DNA of 64,000 nt, taken from the NCBI RefSeq assembly GCF_003075095.1, contig NZ_QCZF01000005.1:310001-374000 (forward strand). The letters are read 5' to 3'. Shown here one piece after another: positions 53,221 through 62,519 of the stretch (its first letter is position 1; each line of letters begins with the position of its first letter). Below the pieces are notes generated by a model. It saw only the letters and a program-made list of their open reading frames with translations, was not told the DNA's origin and ran no database searches. A program made the translations under genes and the position numbers. The stretch comes from Blastococcus litoris. GTDB taxonomy: Bacteria; Actinomycetota; Actinomycetes; Mycobacteriales; Geodermatophilaceae.

Positions 53221-54159
53221 ATGACCGACGTGACTTCTTCAGACGGCACCCGCTTGGCGCTCGGCGAGTGGGGGCCGACGGACGCACCACGGCTGCTGCT
53301 CGTGCACGGGCTGGGGCTCTCCGCCGAATCCTGGGGCACGGTTCCGCAGCGGCTGTCGGACCGGTACCGGGTCACCGCCTACGACCTGCGTGGCCACGCC
53401 CAGAGCGGGGACGCCCGCTCCGGTGACTACACCTTGGGTGCGCACGCCCGGGACCTCGATGCCGTCCTCACCCACGTGGCACCCGACGGCGGCCCGGTCG
53501 TGGTCGTCGTGCACAGCCTCGGTGGCGGCATCCTCCTGACCCACGTCGATGCCGCCCCCGACGACCGGGTCGCCGGGGCCGTGTTCGTGGGCTCCGGCGG
53601 CTCGGGCGTCACCGCGCCGGGACTGGCCGCGCGTCACCTGCCGGGGTGGCTGCAGCAGACGCTGCGGTGGTGGTGGTGGAACGCGCTCCGGGGCGGCGTC
53701 CGGGTCGGCCGACTGGTCGAGCCCGTGGAGACCCTCTCCGACCGACTGGTCCGCCGGGCCGCCTTCGCACCGGGTGAGCCCGAGCAGTTCGTCGCCCAGG
53801 TCCGCGACAGCTTCCTGGGCAGCCGGCCGCGCGCCCTCTCCGGGACGACGATGGCCAGCCTGAGCCACGACGGCGTCGAGCTGGCCCCGGCGCTCCGTTC
53901 CCCGACGCTCCTGGTCCACGGCAGCGCCGACCCGGAGGTCCCGGCGGAGGAGATCCGCGAGCTCCTGTCGGTCCTGGCGGACGGCGAGCTCGTCACCGTT
54001 CCGGACGCCGGCCACATGCTCCCGCTCACCCATCCGGATGTCGTGGTCGCTCAGGTACGCCGGTGGATGGAGCGGATCGCACCGCCCGGCCGTCCGAGCG
54101 GGTCGCGGGAGCGGCACGGGGACGGGACCGTCACGGGTGGGGTCCCGACGACCGGTTGA
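53221..54159 (+). CDS. alpha/beta hydrolase
   Basis: A 312-residue alpha/beta hydrolase without signal peptide. Catalytic parts: LVHGLGLSAESW (oxyanion), VVHSLGGG (nucleophile elbow with V-H-S-L-G-G), LLVHGSADPEVP with the acid, and PDAGHMLPLTH with the histidine. A cap domain containing LRWWWWNALRGG lies between. Function is unknown; an esterase or haloalkane-dehalogenase-like reaction is possible. ATG 53221 is preceded by TAGCCC at 6 nt, perhaps a weak leaderless promoter. It is a single gene and not similar in the cap to the hydrolase at 51195. Confidence 0.86.
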   Translation: MTDVTSSDGTRLALGEWGPTDAPRLLLVHGLGLSAESWGTVPQRLSDRYRVTAYDLRGHAQSGDARSGDYTLGAHARDLDAVLTHVAPDGGPVVVVVHSLGGGILLTHVDAAPDDRVAGAVFVGSGGSGVTAPGLAARHLPGWLQQTLRWWWWNALRGGVRVGRLVEPVETLSDRLVRRAAFAPGEPEQFVAQVRDSFLGSRPRALSGTTMASLSHDGVELAPALRSPTLLVHGSADPEVPAEEIRELLSVLADGELVTVPDAGHMLPLTHPDVVVAQVRRWMERIAPPGRPSGSRERHGDGTVTGGVPTTG

Positions 54160-54433
54160 CCGCTCCGGCCGGGCCGCGTTGCACTCCCGTGACGGAACTG
54201 GCTCGTCCGTGCCCGGCCCCCGACCGGCGCCCGCACCGATCCCCGGCCGCGGAGATCCCTGCTCAGCGGTCCGGCCGGTTGCCCCCGCCGTCCCGTGGAG
54301 GGGAGTCCGCCCCTTACGGACTCGTGTCAGAAGGTCCGCATCCGGCGTCCGGATCGAGCGCGGGGGCAGACCTCGGGGTGTCCCGCACACGCGGCGCTGC
54401 ACCGCGGCCCGCTCTCGAGCAGAGGAGAGAAGC

Positions 54434-55213
54434 ATGAGCAGCACAGGAGGACGATCCACCGGGTTCCGTCCGAACGGGAAGGGCCGGACCGCAGCGGCCG
54501 TGCTGGCTGCCTTCGTCGGCATGGGCGGCCTGGCCGCCTGCTCGGACGACAGCGCGGGCCCCGAGACGGGCACCGACGTCGAGGACGTCGCCGAGGAGCC
54601 GGAGGACGGCGACGAGGCGTTGGCCGACCCGATGACGGGACAGACGGTCACCGTCAGCGCGGAGATCGAGGAGGTCGTGGCGCCGAGCGCCATCCGGATC
54701 GGGGAGGAGAACCTCCTGGTGCTCAGCGCCGGGCCGACCTTCGAGGACATGGGGTTCGAGCTCGTCGACGGTCTCGTGGAGGACGACGTCGTCCTCCAGG
54801 TGACCGGGACGGTGGGCACACTGGTCTTCCCCGACATCGAGAACGAGTTCGGCATCGATTGGGACGACGAGGAGCTCGTCGACTTCGAGGGCGAACGCGT
54901 CCTCGTCGCCAGCGAGGTCGACACGCTGGCCGGAGAGCCGGTGACCTTCGCCGGCGAGGTCCAGGACGTGATCAGCACGGTGTCCTTCCAGGTCGCCGGA
55001 GCCGGATGGAGCGTCGTGGTGCTGGACGCCCAGCAGGCCGCCGTCGCCGAAGGCGAGTACGTCCAGGTCAGCGGGACCATCCGGGAGTTCGACATCGCCA
55101 CGATCGAGGAGGAGTTCGGCCTGGACCTGGACGACGAGCTGTACGCCGACTTCGACCAGCGGTTCGTCGTCGTGGCCGAGAACGTGGTGTCCGCCGCACC
55201 GGTCGCCCCGTGA
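54434..55213 (+). CDS. lipoprotein with two repeated OB-like domains
   Basis: A 259-residue lipoprotein with lipobox LAAC after AAVLAAFVGMGG. After an acidic linker come two similar beta-rich domains of about 90 residues: each has a first strand V-x-V-x-x-E-I/V, and ends with EFGIDWDDEELVDFEGERV in the first and EFGLDLDDELYADFDQRFV in the second. The pattern of five strands with a closing acidic helix fits an OB-like fold. The same repeat occurs in the lipoprotein at 59284. No function is known. ATG 54434 follows AGAGGAGAG. The hairpin at 55320-55357 ends the transcript. Confidence 0.82.
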   Translation: MSSTGGRSTGFRPNGKGRTAAAVLAAFVGMGGLAACSDDSAGPETGTDVEDVAEEPEDGDEALADPMTGQTVTVSAEIEEVVAPSAIRIGEENLLVLSAGPTFEDMGFELVDGLVEDDVVLQVTGTVGTLVFPDIENEFGIDWDDEELVDFEGERVLVASEVDTLAGEPVTFAGEVQDVISTVSFQVAGAGWSVVVLDAQQAAVAEGEYVQVSGTIREFDIATIEEEFGLDLDDELYADFDQRFVVVAENVVSAAPVAP

Positions 55214-55319
55214 TGTGAGGAACGCTGGTCGTGGTACCGGGTCTCCGCTTCTCGGGTCCGCCGACGCCGGAGCTGCCCCTGCGGGGAGTACCTCGTCGGG
55301 TGGAGCCGGCGGCCGCACC

Positions 55320-55357
55320 GTCCTGCCCGCCGCGGGCCCACCCGCGGCGGGCAGGAC
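55320..55357. terminator. hairpin terminator between lipoprotein and DUF2993 genes
   Basis: Perfect 17-bp arms (55320-55336 and 55341-55357) with a CCCA loop, between two convergent genes. It is likely bidirectional. Confidence 0.85.
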
Positions 55358-55491
55358 CTGCGCCGCCCCGGGTCACCACGTCGTGACGACGGCCGTCCGA
55401 CCTCATGGTCTGCCTGCCGGTCGCGCGCACGGCACTCCACCGCTCGGGTCCTGACCCGGCGTCGAGCCCCCTCTGCCGGCGCGCCGCCCGG

Positions 55492-56256
55492 TCAGCCCCG
55501 GAGGACGACCCCGGAGCCCCCCGTCCGGACGGTGAGCGCCTCCTCCCCCAGTTCGAGGTCCGCTGCCTCCTGGCCGAAGGGCAGCGGGTCCAGCGGCACC
55601 CGGAAGCGGAAGCGCTCGGCGAGCAGCAGCTCGGCGGAGCGGTCGAGCTGCTGCTCGGTCCGCACCTCGGTGGGGCGCACGACCAGCGCGCCGGTCGTGG
55701 GCTCGACGACCGCCGTTGCCGAGGCCTGGTAGCGGCGGTCGAGCAGCTGCCCGGTCGCGGTGAGGCGCACCTCGTCGGCAGCTCCGGACCCCTCGGGGAG
55801 CACCGTCATGGGTCGCCCGGTGAACTGCAGGTAGCGGTCGAGCGCGTCGTAGCCCAGCCACGCCTGCGCCGCGCTGCGCTCGAACACCACGACGTCCGCC
55901 TCACGGACCAGCAGGTCGTGGAACGACAGGTGGACGCCGTGCAGCTGTGCTTCCACCCGGTCGAAGGTCAGCGGCCCGTTGGACACGTCGTCGAGGGTCA
56001 CCTCCACCTCCTCGTAGCGGCCACGCAGCGCCTGCAGCAGGACCGGCCCGCCCTGGACCTCCACCGTCGGGGTCGCGACGGTGCCGGTCGCCTCCTGCAG
56101 GGTCTCGGCGATCAGTGCCTGGACCGTCTGCCGGGCGAGCCGGTCCAGGCCCCAGAGCAGCAGCCCCGTTCCGAGGACGACGCCCACCAGCACCGCGACG
56201 AGCCACGGGCGTCCCACGCGCGGGCGGCCGACCGCGGTCGCCCCCGACCCGGTCAC
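55492..56256 (-). CDS. DUF2993/LmeA-family phospholipid-binding protein
   Basis: A 254-residue DUF2993 protein, the family of mycobacterial LmeA, a periplasmic phospholipid-binding protein needed for lipomannan elongation. One N-terminal helix (WLVAVLVGVVLGTGLLLWGL) precedes the domain, with GTVATPTVEVQGGPVLLQALRG and VEVTLDDVSNGPLTFD as conserved parts. GTG 56256 overlaps the stop of the MMPL gene, so the two are coupled and may act on the same lipid. The C-terminal region contains a repeated beta pattern as expected for the family. Confidence 0.85.
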   Translation of the reverse strand: MTGSGATAVGRPRVGRPWLVAVLVGVVLGTGLLLWGLDRLARQTVQALIAETLQEATGTVATPTVEVQGGPVLLQALRGRYEEVEVTLDDVSNGPLTFDRVEAQLHGVHLSFHDLLVREADVVVFERSAAQAWLGYDALDRYLQFTGRPMTVLPEGSGAADEVRLTATGQLLDRRYQASATAVVEPTTGALVVRPTEVRTEQQLDRSAELLLAERFRFRVPLDPLPFGQEAADLELGEEALTVRTGGSGVVLRG

Positions 56257-58562
56257 CGGCCCCGCCCGTCGGAGGTGGCCAGCGGGCCGGCACCGACCGG
56301 TTCCGGCTCCTCCCGCGGAGGTGCCGGGGCACCTTCCGGGAGATCGTCGGGCCGGGGTGACGTGCGGATCCGGCGCCCCGGCCAGCCGGCCCACCGGCCG
56401 AGCAGCGTCAGGACGGCGGGCGTCAGCACCGGCCGGATGAGGAAGGTGTCGATCAGCAGACCCACGGCCATGACGAAGGCGATCTGCCGGAACAGGCCGA
56501 GCGGGATGATCGCGACCATCGCGAACGTGGCGGCCAGGATGAGGCCGGCGGCGCTGATGGCGCGGGCGCTGGCCGGCATCGCGACCCGGATGGCATCGCG
56601 CAGCGGCCGGCGGCCGGCCTGCTCCCAGATCGCTCCGACGGCGAAGACGTTGTAGTCCGAGCCGAGCGCGAGCAGCAGCACCGCGGTGGTGAAGGGCGCG
56701 AAGAACAGCAGCCCGGGGTTGCCGAGCAGGCCCTGGAAGACGACGACGGCCAGACCCAGCGCGGCCGCCACCCCGAGCGCGCTGCACATCAGCAGTAGGA
56801 GCGGCGCCAGGAACGCCCGCAGGTACAGGCAGAGGATGACCAGTTCGATGACGAGGGCGGCGATCAGGATCGTCCGGAGGTTCTCGCGGGTCAGCTCGGC
56901 CAGCTCGGCCGCGATGGCGGTCTGGCCGCCGACGGCCACCGTGGCGTCCTCGAGCCCGGCCGTCGCGGCCAGGTCGTCGATGCGGTCGTCGAACCGGTCC
57001 AGGTCGGCGATCGCGGGGGCGCCGAGCGGGTCGCTGTCGAGGATCACGATGAACCGTGCCGCGTCACCGTCCTCGGCGAGGACGAGGCCGAATCCGTCGC
57101 TCAGGGGGTTCTGCGCCGGGCCGATGACGTCGGCGACACCGGGCTGCTCGGAGATGGCCGCCTGCAGGCGCTCGAGCGCACCCCGCTGCGCCGCCACGCC
57201 GTCCCCCTCGACCAGCACCTCGGTGGGGGCGACGGCACCCCGGATGCCGGCGTCCTCCAGCACCCGGGCGCCTGCGCGGATCGGGTCGTCGGCCGGCAGC
57301 TCCGAGATGAAGGACGTGTCGATGCGCATGGCCAGCAAGGGCAGCGCCGCAGGCACCAGCACGGCGAGGCTGAACAGCACCGCCAGGACGGCGCCGCCGC
57401 GCCGCGACACCGTGTCGGCCAGCCAACGGATCGCGAGGCTCGGCTCGTGGCCGCTGGGGCCGGAACGCTCCGCGCCACCCATGGTCAGGAACAGCCGTCG
57501 CCCGAAGATCGCCATGAGCGCGGGCACCAGGGTGAGGGAGACGAGCATGCCGACGACGACCGTCAGGGCCAACGCCGGACCGAATGCCCGGAACAGCTCG
57601 AAGGAGGCCACGAGCAGCGCCGCGCACCCGGCGGCGACGGTGAGACCGGCGACCGCGACGATCGGCCCCTCGGTGAGCACGGTCCTCCGGGCCGCCTCCC
57701 GGCGGTCCAGGCCGCGGCCCAGCTCGCGGCGGAACCCGGAGAAGTACAGGACGCAGTAGTCGGTGACCACCCCGATCAGCAGGGCGGCCACCAGTGGCCG
57801 CAGCTGCTCGGGCAGGGCGAACCCCAGGGCGGCGGCCAGCCGGTCGAGCACCTGGAGCGTCACCAGGTAGCCGAGGGCCACGGTGAAGAGCACGACCAGC
57901 GGGGCCACCACCGAGCGGAAGGCGAGTGCGACGACCACGGTGATGAGGACCAACGTGGCGATCTCGAACGTGTGCAGGTGCGCCTGCAGGTAGTGGACCT
58001 GCTGGACCTGCGCCGGCAGCACGCCCGTCACGTAGGCGTCGACCCCGGGCTGGTTGGTGAAGTGGGCGGCGTACTGCTGGCTGAGGTTCACCCGCTTCTC
58101 GAGCGAGGTGTAGGGCGAGATGTAGAGGTAGGTGACCGCGGTGTCCGCGGAACCGGTCGGCAGCGGGACGGCGCCGATGATCTGTCCCCTGCCCGGCGGG
58201 ACGCGCCCCTCCAGGTAGGCCTGCGTGTGGGCCAGCGCCCACAGCGTGGAGTCGGCCCGCGTCAGCAGGTCCAGCCCGTCCGGGTCGTGCACCACGACCG
58301 AGGTGTCCGAGAGCACCGGCACGCCGAAGTGGTCCAGGGAGCGTTCCTGGACGGCGACGGCGTCGCTGCCGGGTGGCAGGAGGCTGCCGATGTCCCCGCT
58401 GGTGCTCCCCTGCGAGGGGCTCGGGACCACCACGGCGAGCACCGCGCTCGCCACCCAGAACGCCAGCACGAACCAGCGGCCCGACACCACGGCCGTGCGC
58501 AGGCCCCGGCCCAGGGCCGCCGGCACCCGCGCCATCGCGCGGAACACCGATCCTCGGGGCAC
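56253..58562 (-). CDS. MMPL family RND transporter
   Basis: A 769-residue MMPL/RND transporter with the usual two halves: a first helix (FVLAFWVASAVLAVVVPSPS), a large outer loop, and helix blocks with GVVTDYCVLYFSGFRREL and GSDYNVFAVGAIWEQAG, where the aspartates and tyrosines for proton relay lie. The last 60 residues are a cytoplasmic proline-rich tail. MMPL proteins export lipids or siderophores in mycobacteria; the cargo here is unknown. GTG 58562 follows GGGAGG at 5 nt. Coupling to the DUF2993 gene suggests a lipid cargo. Confidence 0.9.
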   Translation of the reverse strand: MPRGSVFRAMARVPAALGRGLRTAVVSGRWFVLAFWVASAVLAVVVPSPSQGSTSGDIGSLLPPGSDAVAVQERSLDHFGVPVLSDTSVVVHDPDGLDLLTRADSTLWALAHTQAYLEGRVPPGRGQIIGAVPLPTGSADTAVTYLYISPYTSLEKRVNLSQQYAAHFTNQPGVDAYVTGVLPAQVQQVHYLQAHLHTFEIATLVLITVVVALAFRSVVAPLVVLFTVALGYLVTLQVLDRLAAALGFALPEQLRPLVAALLIGVVTDYCVLYFSGFRRELGRGLDRREAARRTVLTEGPIVAVAGLTVAAGCAALLVASFELFRAFGPALALTVVVGMLVSLTLVPALMAIFGRRLFLTMGGAERSGPSGHEPSLAIRWLADTVSRRGGAVLAVLFSLAVLVPAALPLLAMRIDTSFISELPADDPIRAGARVLEDAGIRGAVAPTEVLVEGDGVAAQRGALERLQAAISEQPGVADVIGPAQNPLSDGFGLVLAEDGDAARFIVILDSDPLGAPAIADLDRFDDRIDDLAATAGLEDATVAVGGQTAIAAELAELTRENLRTILIAALVIELVILCLYLRAFLAPLLLLMCSALGVAAALGLAVVVFQGLLGNPGLLFFAPFTTAVLLLALGSDYNVFAVGAIWEQAGRRPLRDAIRVAMPASARAISAAGLILAATFAMVAIIPLGLFRQIAFVMAVGLLIDTFLIRPVLTPAVLTLLGRWAGWPGRRIRTSPRPDDLPEGAPAPPREEPEPVGAGPLATSDGRGR

Positions 58563-58667
58563 GAGCGCCTCCCGACGCGGCCGTCGGATCGGCCGGCTGG
58601 GTGGTGGATACCGCCGGGACGGGCCGGGTAAAGCTCGGATCACCAGAACTCACGGGAAAGGTCCACC

Positions 58668-59231
58668 ATGACCCAGGCCGGGCCGGGAACCGCAGGGCAG
58701 TCCGATCAGCCGGCGGGGTCAGGGGCCGCCGACGCGTCCACCGGTTCTCGCGCTCCGGAGGCTCCCGCGCCCCGGGGCCCGGCCGCCGGTTTCCGCACCG
58801 GCCTCGTCGTCGCCGTGGTGTTCCTCCTCGGCCTGACCCTCGGAGCGGTCACGGTCGGGCTGCTCAGCGACTCCGCGCCGCTCCCGGCGGCCGGGCAGCC
58901 CGGCGCCGACGCCGGGGACGGCCCGCTGATCGACGTGGACCTCGACCAGGATCCCGGCCCCTTCCAGGTCAACGCACCCTGCCTCCGCGCCTTCAACGCC
59001 GCACAGGACGCGTACGTGGCCATGGACGACCTGGGGCAGGCGGCGGCGGCGCTGGACGCGGCGCAGCTGGACGAGGTGGTCCGCCGACTGCAGCCCCTGC
59101 AGCAGCAGCTGGAGACGGGGCTGGCGGCGTGCCGGGTGACTGCGGTCGACGACCCGTCGGACGAGGAGTCGTCGCCCGGCGGCACCAGCTCGCCCCGGCC
59201 GACGGCAGCCACCCCGTCCCCGACGGACTGA
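58668..59231 (+). CDS. single-helix membrane protein of unknown function
   Basis: A 187-residue protein with a disordered N-terminus (residues 1-40, rich in Ala, Gly, Pro), one helix (TGLVVAVVFLLGLTLGAVTVGLL) and an outer helical region (APCLRAFNAAQDAYVAMD, then LQPLQQQLETGLAACRV) with two cysteines, ending in a Ser/Pro/Thr-rich tail. No family is recognised. ATG 58668 is preceded by GGGAAAGG. It is divergent from the MMPL gene and converges on the lipoprotein at 59284. Confidence 0.77.
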   Translation: MTQAGPGTAGQSDQPAGSGAADASTGSRAPEAPAPRGPAAGFRTGLVVAVVFLLGLTLGAVTVGLLSDSAPLPAAGQPGADAGDGPLIDVDLDQDPGPFQVNAPCLRAFNAAQDAYVAMDDLGQAAAALDAAQLDEVVRRLQPLQQQLETGLAACRVTAVDDPSDEESSPGGTSSPRPTAATPSPTD

Positions 59232-59283
59232 CCACGGCCGGACCGGTGACGGGCTCGGCAGCGGCGGACGCACGGGGTCCCCG

Positions 59284-59913
59284 TCAGTCGCCGGCCGGCG
59301 CCTCCCCGACCTCGATCCGGGTCGCGGCGACGGCGACCTCCCCCTCGGCCTGGGCCAGCCACGTCTCCGGAGAGGGGAACAGCTCGTCGGCCGCGATGCC
59401 GAAGTCCGCCTCGAAGGTGTCGGGATCGACCTCCACAGCGGTGCCGGTCACCTCGACGAGATCCCCCGTGGCCACGCCCGGCGGCGGCGTGGCCGACACG
59501 ACGGCGACCGGCTCCCCGACGTCCCCGGTCACGCGGAACGCGCTCGCGACGTCGCTGGAGGACAGGACCTCCGTGACCTCGCCGCGCACCGCGATCTCCT
59601 GGCCGAGGAAGGACCGGGGGTCGCCGAAGAACGTGTCGTCACCGCCCGGGACGCCCGGTTCCGCCCCCGGGCCCCCGGGACCACCGTCGTCCGGTGGGTC
59701 CTCGAGGGCGGAGAGCCGGTCCTCCACGTCGGTGACCCGGTCCTCCAGGGCGTCCACCTGCTCCCGGATCCCGTCCAGGTCCTCCGCCGTGAGCGCGGAG
59801 GGATCGACGGCGGCCGGTCCGCTGCAGCCCGCGACACCCAGGGTGACGACCAGCGCCACCCCCGCTACGGGCCCCCTCCGGATCCGGGTGGGGCGCCTGC
59901 GTGTGCTGCTCAT
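59284..59913 (-). CDS. lipoprotein with coiled coil and OB-like domain
   Basis: A 209-residue lipoprotein, lipobox V-A-G-C after GPVAGVALVVTLG. A short coiled coil (LDGIREQVDALEDRVTDVED) is followed by a Gly/Pro linker and one OB-like domain: FLGQEIAVRGEVTEVLSS, VEVTGTAVEVDPDTFEADFG, and a last strand VAVAATRIEVG. The domain matches the repeats of the lipoprotein at 54434 in strand order and in the D-x-F-x-x-x-F-G-I/L pattern. ATG 59913 follows ACGGAGGAGC, a strong ribosome site. No function is known. Confidence 0.82.
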   Translation of the reverse strand: MSSTRRRPTRIRRGPVAGVALVVTLGVAGCSGPAAVDPSALTAEDLDGIREQVDALEDRVTDVEDRLSALEDPPDDGGPGGPGAEPGVPGGDDTFFGDPRSFLGQEIAVRGEVTEVLSSSDVASAFRVTGDVGEPVAVVSATPPPGVATGDLVEVTGTAVEVDPDTFEADFGIAADELFPSPETWLAQAEGEVAVAATRIEVGEAPAGD

Positions 59914-60398
59914 CCGCTCCTCCGTGTCGCTGCCCGGGGTGGGAGGCCCGTGATCGTCCACCTCCTCCGGTCGGATGCCCGTCCGGGCGGCCGGCCTCAC
60001 GACTGCGTGCGCTCCGACACCAAGTCGCAACACGCCGCCCGCCGACGTCGTCCGGCCCGTCCGCGGGGAGGTCGGTCCGCCGGCGCCCGCACGTCGTCAC
60101 CGGGGGCGGGCGACCACGGTCCATGACGATCGGCTGACATCTGCGCCGGCGGGGGCGGACCGGCACGGTGCGCGGGCATGCACTCCCACCGGGACGACGT
60201 CCTGCGACCCGGGCCACGGGTCGTCCGGTCGGCGGCCCGTACGTCCCGGGCAGGAGAAGGGAAACCAGGAGCCGTGCATGCCACCAGAACGCGCCGACGA
60301 GAACACGCCCGCGGTGGGGCCCCGCTGCCGGGCTCTCGGATGACCGCCTCCACCGGGCGATGCCGGCCGGCGACGATCCGGTCGGACGGCGGGGCCCG
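59914..60398. other. intergenic region upstream of the AI-2E gene
   Basis: About 485 bases between the divergent lipoprotein and AI-2E family genes with no supported gene. A plus-strand frame from ATG 60178 ends in the GTGA overlap with the next gene but has no ribosome site and an Arg-rich composition, so it is not called. No clear hairpin or operator is seen. Confidence 0.4.
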
Positions 60399-61568
60399 GT
60401 GAGCGCGACGCCGGCGCCCTCCATCCCCGACGACACCGGACGACGCCGGCCGGCGCTCCCTCGCGTGCCGGCCTGGACGGTGCGCACGATGGCCGTCGGT
60501 GGCGCGGTCCTGGCGGTCGCCGCGATGGCCTGGTTGGCGTGCTGGCTGCTGCTCCGGCTGCCGTTGGTCACCTTCGCCGTGGCGGTGGCCGTGCTCCTGA
60601 CGGCGCTGATGCTGCCGCTGTCCCGTGCGCTGCGTCGCGCCGGCCTCCCGGCGGCCGCATCGGCCCTGCTGGCCGTGCTCGCGCTGGCCGCCGTCCTGCT
60701 GGGCATCGGTTTCCTCGTCGGGTTCCGGGCCGCGTCGGCGGTGCAGGACCTGACCCGGCCGCTGGCCGCGGGGATCGACCGCATCCGCGTCTGGGCGATC
60801 GAGGGGCCGCTGGGTCTCGATCCCCAGCAGGTGGCCGACATCCGCAACGAGATCGTCACGTGGCTGTACCAGGCGAGCCCGACCCCGACGGCCGGAGCCC
60901 GCATGGCCGTGTACGTGCTCGGCGGGTTGACCCTGGTCGCCTTCCTCGTGTTCTTCCTGCTCAAGGACGGCGCCGCGATGTGGGCCTGGCTGCTGGAGCG
61001 CGTGCCCGACCGGCGGCGCGACCAGGTCGACGGGGCCGGCCGCTCGGCGTGGGACACCCTCGCCAGCTACGTGCGCGGAGCCGTGGTCGTCGCGCTCATC
61101 GACGCCGTCGGCATCGGCGCCGGCCTGCTCGTCCTCGGCGTCCCGCTGTGGTTGTCCCTGACGCTGCTGACGTTCGTGGGCGCGTTCATCCCACTCCTGG
61201 GCGCCACGGTCAGCGGAGCCGTGGCGGTGCTCGTCACCCTGGTCACGAACGGCACGACCGACGCGGTCATCATCCTGGTGGTCGTCCTGGTGGTGCAGCA
61301 GGTGGAGGGCAACCTGCTGCAGCCGCTGATCATGGGGCGAGCCCTGCACCTCCACCCCGCCGGCATCCTGGTCGCCGTCACGGCGGGCGGCCTGCTGCTG
61401 GGCGTGGCGGGGGCGTTGCTCGCCGTACCGCTCGTGGCGGTGACGTACCGCGTCCTCGAGTACCTCCGCCTGCACCCGGTGGACCCCGTCCGTTCTGCTC
61501 CGCTGGAACGGACGCATCTCGAGACACCCGCTGTCGCGTCGGCCCGGCGAGAGCGTCCGGCCGGCTGA
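60399..61568 (+). CDS. AI-2E family transporter (PerM-like)
   Basis: A 389-residue membrane protein of the AI-2E/PerM family with about eight helices. The family end block is clear: LVVQQVEGNLLQPLIMGRAL followed by LHPAGILVAVTAGGLLLGVAGALLAVPLVA, and the preceding VGAFIPLLGATVSGAVAVL. Named after E. coli TqsA, but most members have other roles, such as Na+/H+ exchange. GTG 60399 was chosen; ATG 60360 is another option. The small membrane protein gene at 61732 follows. Confidence 0.87.
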   Translation: MSATPAPSIPDDTGRRRPALPRVPAWTVRTMAVGGAVLAVAAMAWLACWLLLRLPLVTFAVAVAVLLTALMLPLSRALRRAGLPAAASALLAVLALAAVLLGIGFLVGFRAASAVQDLTRPLAAGIDRIRVWAIEGPLGLDPQQVADIRNEIVTWLYQASPTPTAGARMAVYVLGGLTLVAFLVFFLLKDGAAMWAWLLERVPDRRRDQVDGAGRSAWDTLASYVRGAVVVALIDAVGIGAGLLVLGVPLWLSLTLLTFVGAFIPLLGATVSGAVAVLVTLVTNGTTDAVIILVVVLVVQQVEGNLLQPLIMGRALHLHPAGILVAVTAGGLLLGVAGALLAVPLVAVTYRVLEYLRLHPVDPVRSAPLERTHLETPAVASARRERPAG

Positions 61569-61731
61569 TATGTCCTCCCTCGGTTCGTCCCACCGGCGTC
61601 GGCAGCCGGCCGGGACGGAGCTCAGGCCCGGTGCCCGAGCAGCCGCGTGCGACGCGGCCCACGGCGTGACGGCTTCGTGACATCCCCGATCGGCCGGCCA
61701 CGGGAGGGCCGGAACGGGTACCGCCGAGGTC

Positions 61732-62001
61732 GTGGAGCACTCGAGCCGGACACACGACGGCGGTGACCCGCGACGGTCGCCGAAGGCCGAGGCCACCGCG
61801 GCCGGCGCACTGAGACCCCCCGGTCGGTCCGCACGGACGTTGCGGCTGTTCCTGGACGTCTTCGTGCTCGTCCCGTGCGCGGTGAGCGGGGCGCTCCTGC
61901 CGTTCACCGCGGTCCCGGTCCTGTACGCGGTGGTGCTGCTGGCCGTGGCCCTTCTGGCCGCGGTCGACCTGGCAGCCACCCTTCGGCGCACGGGCCGGTG
62001 A
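61732..62001 (+). CDS. small membrane protein, two helices
   Basis: An 89-residue frame with a basic, disordered N-terminus and two hydrophobic segments (LFLDVFVLVPCAVSGALL and VLYAVVLLAVALLAAVDLAA). No family is recognised. GTG 61732 has a TACCGC hexamer 7 nt upstream and a GAGG close by; a leaderless start is possible. The hydrophobic pattern is typical of real small proteins rather than random frames. Confidence 0.55.
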   Translation: MEHSSRTHDGGDPRRSPKAEATAAGALRPPGRSARTLRLFLDVFVLVPCAVSGALLPFTAVPVLYAVVLLAVALLAAVDLAATLRRTGR

Positions 62002-62183
62002 CCGCCCAGCCCCCTGACGGCGACGGGCTGCTCGCTCAGCTCCACCCTGCAGGCCCGGCGCTCCGTTCGCGGCACCCGGCGGGCACTCGAGCTCGCCGCC
62101 GCGAGGGGCGCCCTCGGCACCGCGTCCGGCGGGTGAGGACGGCCCGACCGAGGCGAAGGAGTCGTCGAACGTCCCCGCGAAGC

Positions 62184-62225
62184 GGTCAGGGGCCGTTCCG
62201 GATCTCTCCGGAACGGCCCCTGACC
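62184..62225. terminator. strong hairpin terminator after tRNA-Pro
   Basis: Perfect 19-bp stem (62184-62202 with 62207-62225) and a TCTC loop, 17 nt beyond the 3' end of the minus-strand tRNA. It probably also stops plus-strand transcripts from the small membrane protein gene. Confidence 0.88.
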
Positions 62226-62241
62226 TGCGAGTTCCACACTG

Positions 62242-62315
<74 letters not shown>

Positions 62316-62422
62316 CGCGCCGTCGCACCTGCCGGGAGCTCCCCGGCCGCGCGACGACCGCCTGAGCAGGTTACCGCACCGGTCTTCCTCCTCCGTCGCC
62401 CCCCGGACCGCTCGCAAAGCCG

Positions 62423-62452
62423 GTGACAGCTCCACCCGGCCGTCGCTAGCGT
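62423..62452 (+). promoter_or_regulatory. sigma-70-type promoter of the second MMPL gene
   Basis: GTGACA (62423-62428) and TAGCGT (62447-62452) are separated by 18 bases. The predicted start is near 62459, with a leader of about 60 nt before ATG 62520, which has GGAGG 8 nt upstream. Confidence 0.55.
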
Positions 62453-62519
62453 CGCCCCGCACGGGGGTACCACCGCGCAGCCGAGCGCGGACGCCAGTGG
62501 GGTGCCGGAGGTCTCCGTC

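Noticed and set aside
60178-60402. 74-codon frame ending in a GTGA overlap with the AI-2E family gene
   Set aside because: No ribosome site or -10 box, Arg-rich without hydrophobic core. The overlap alone is not enough.
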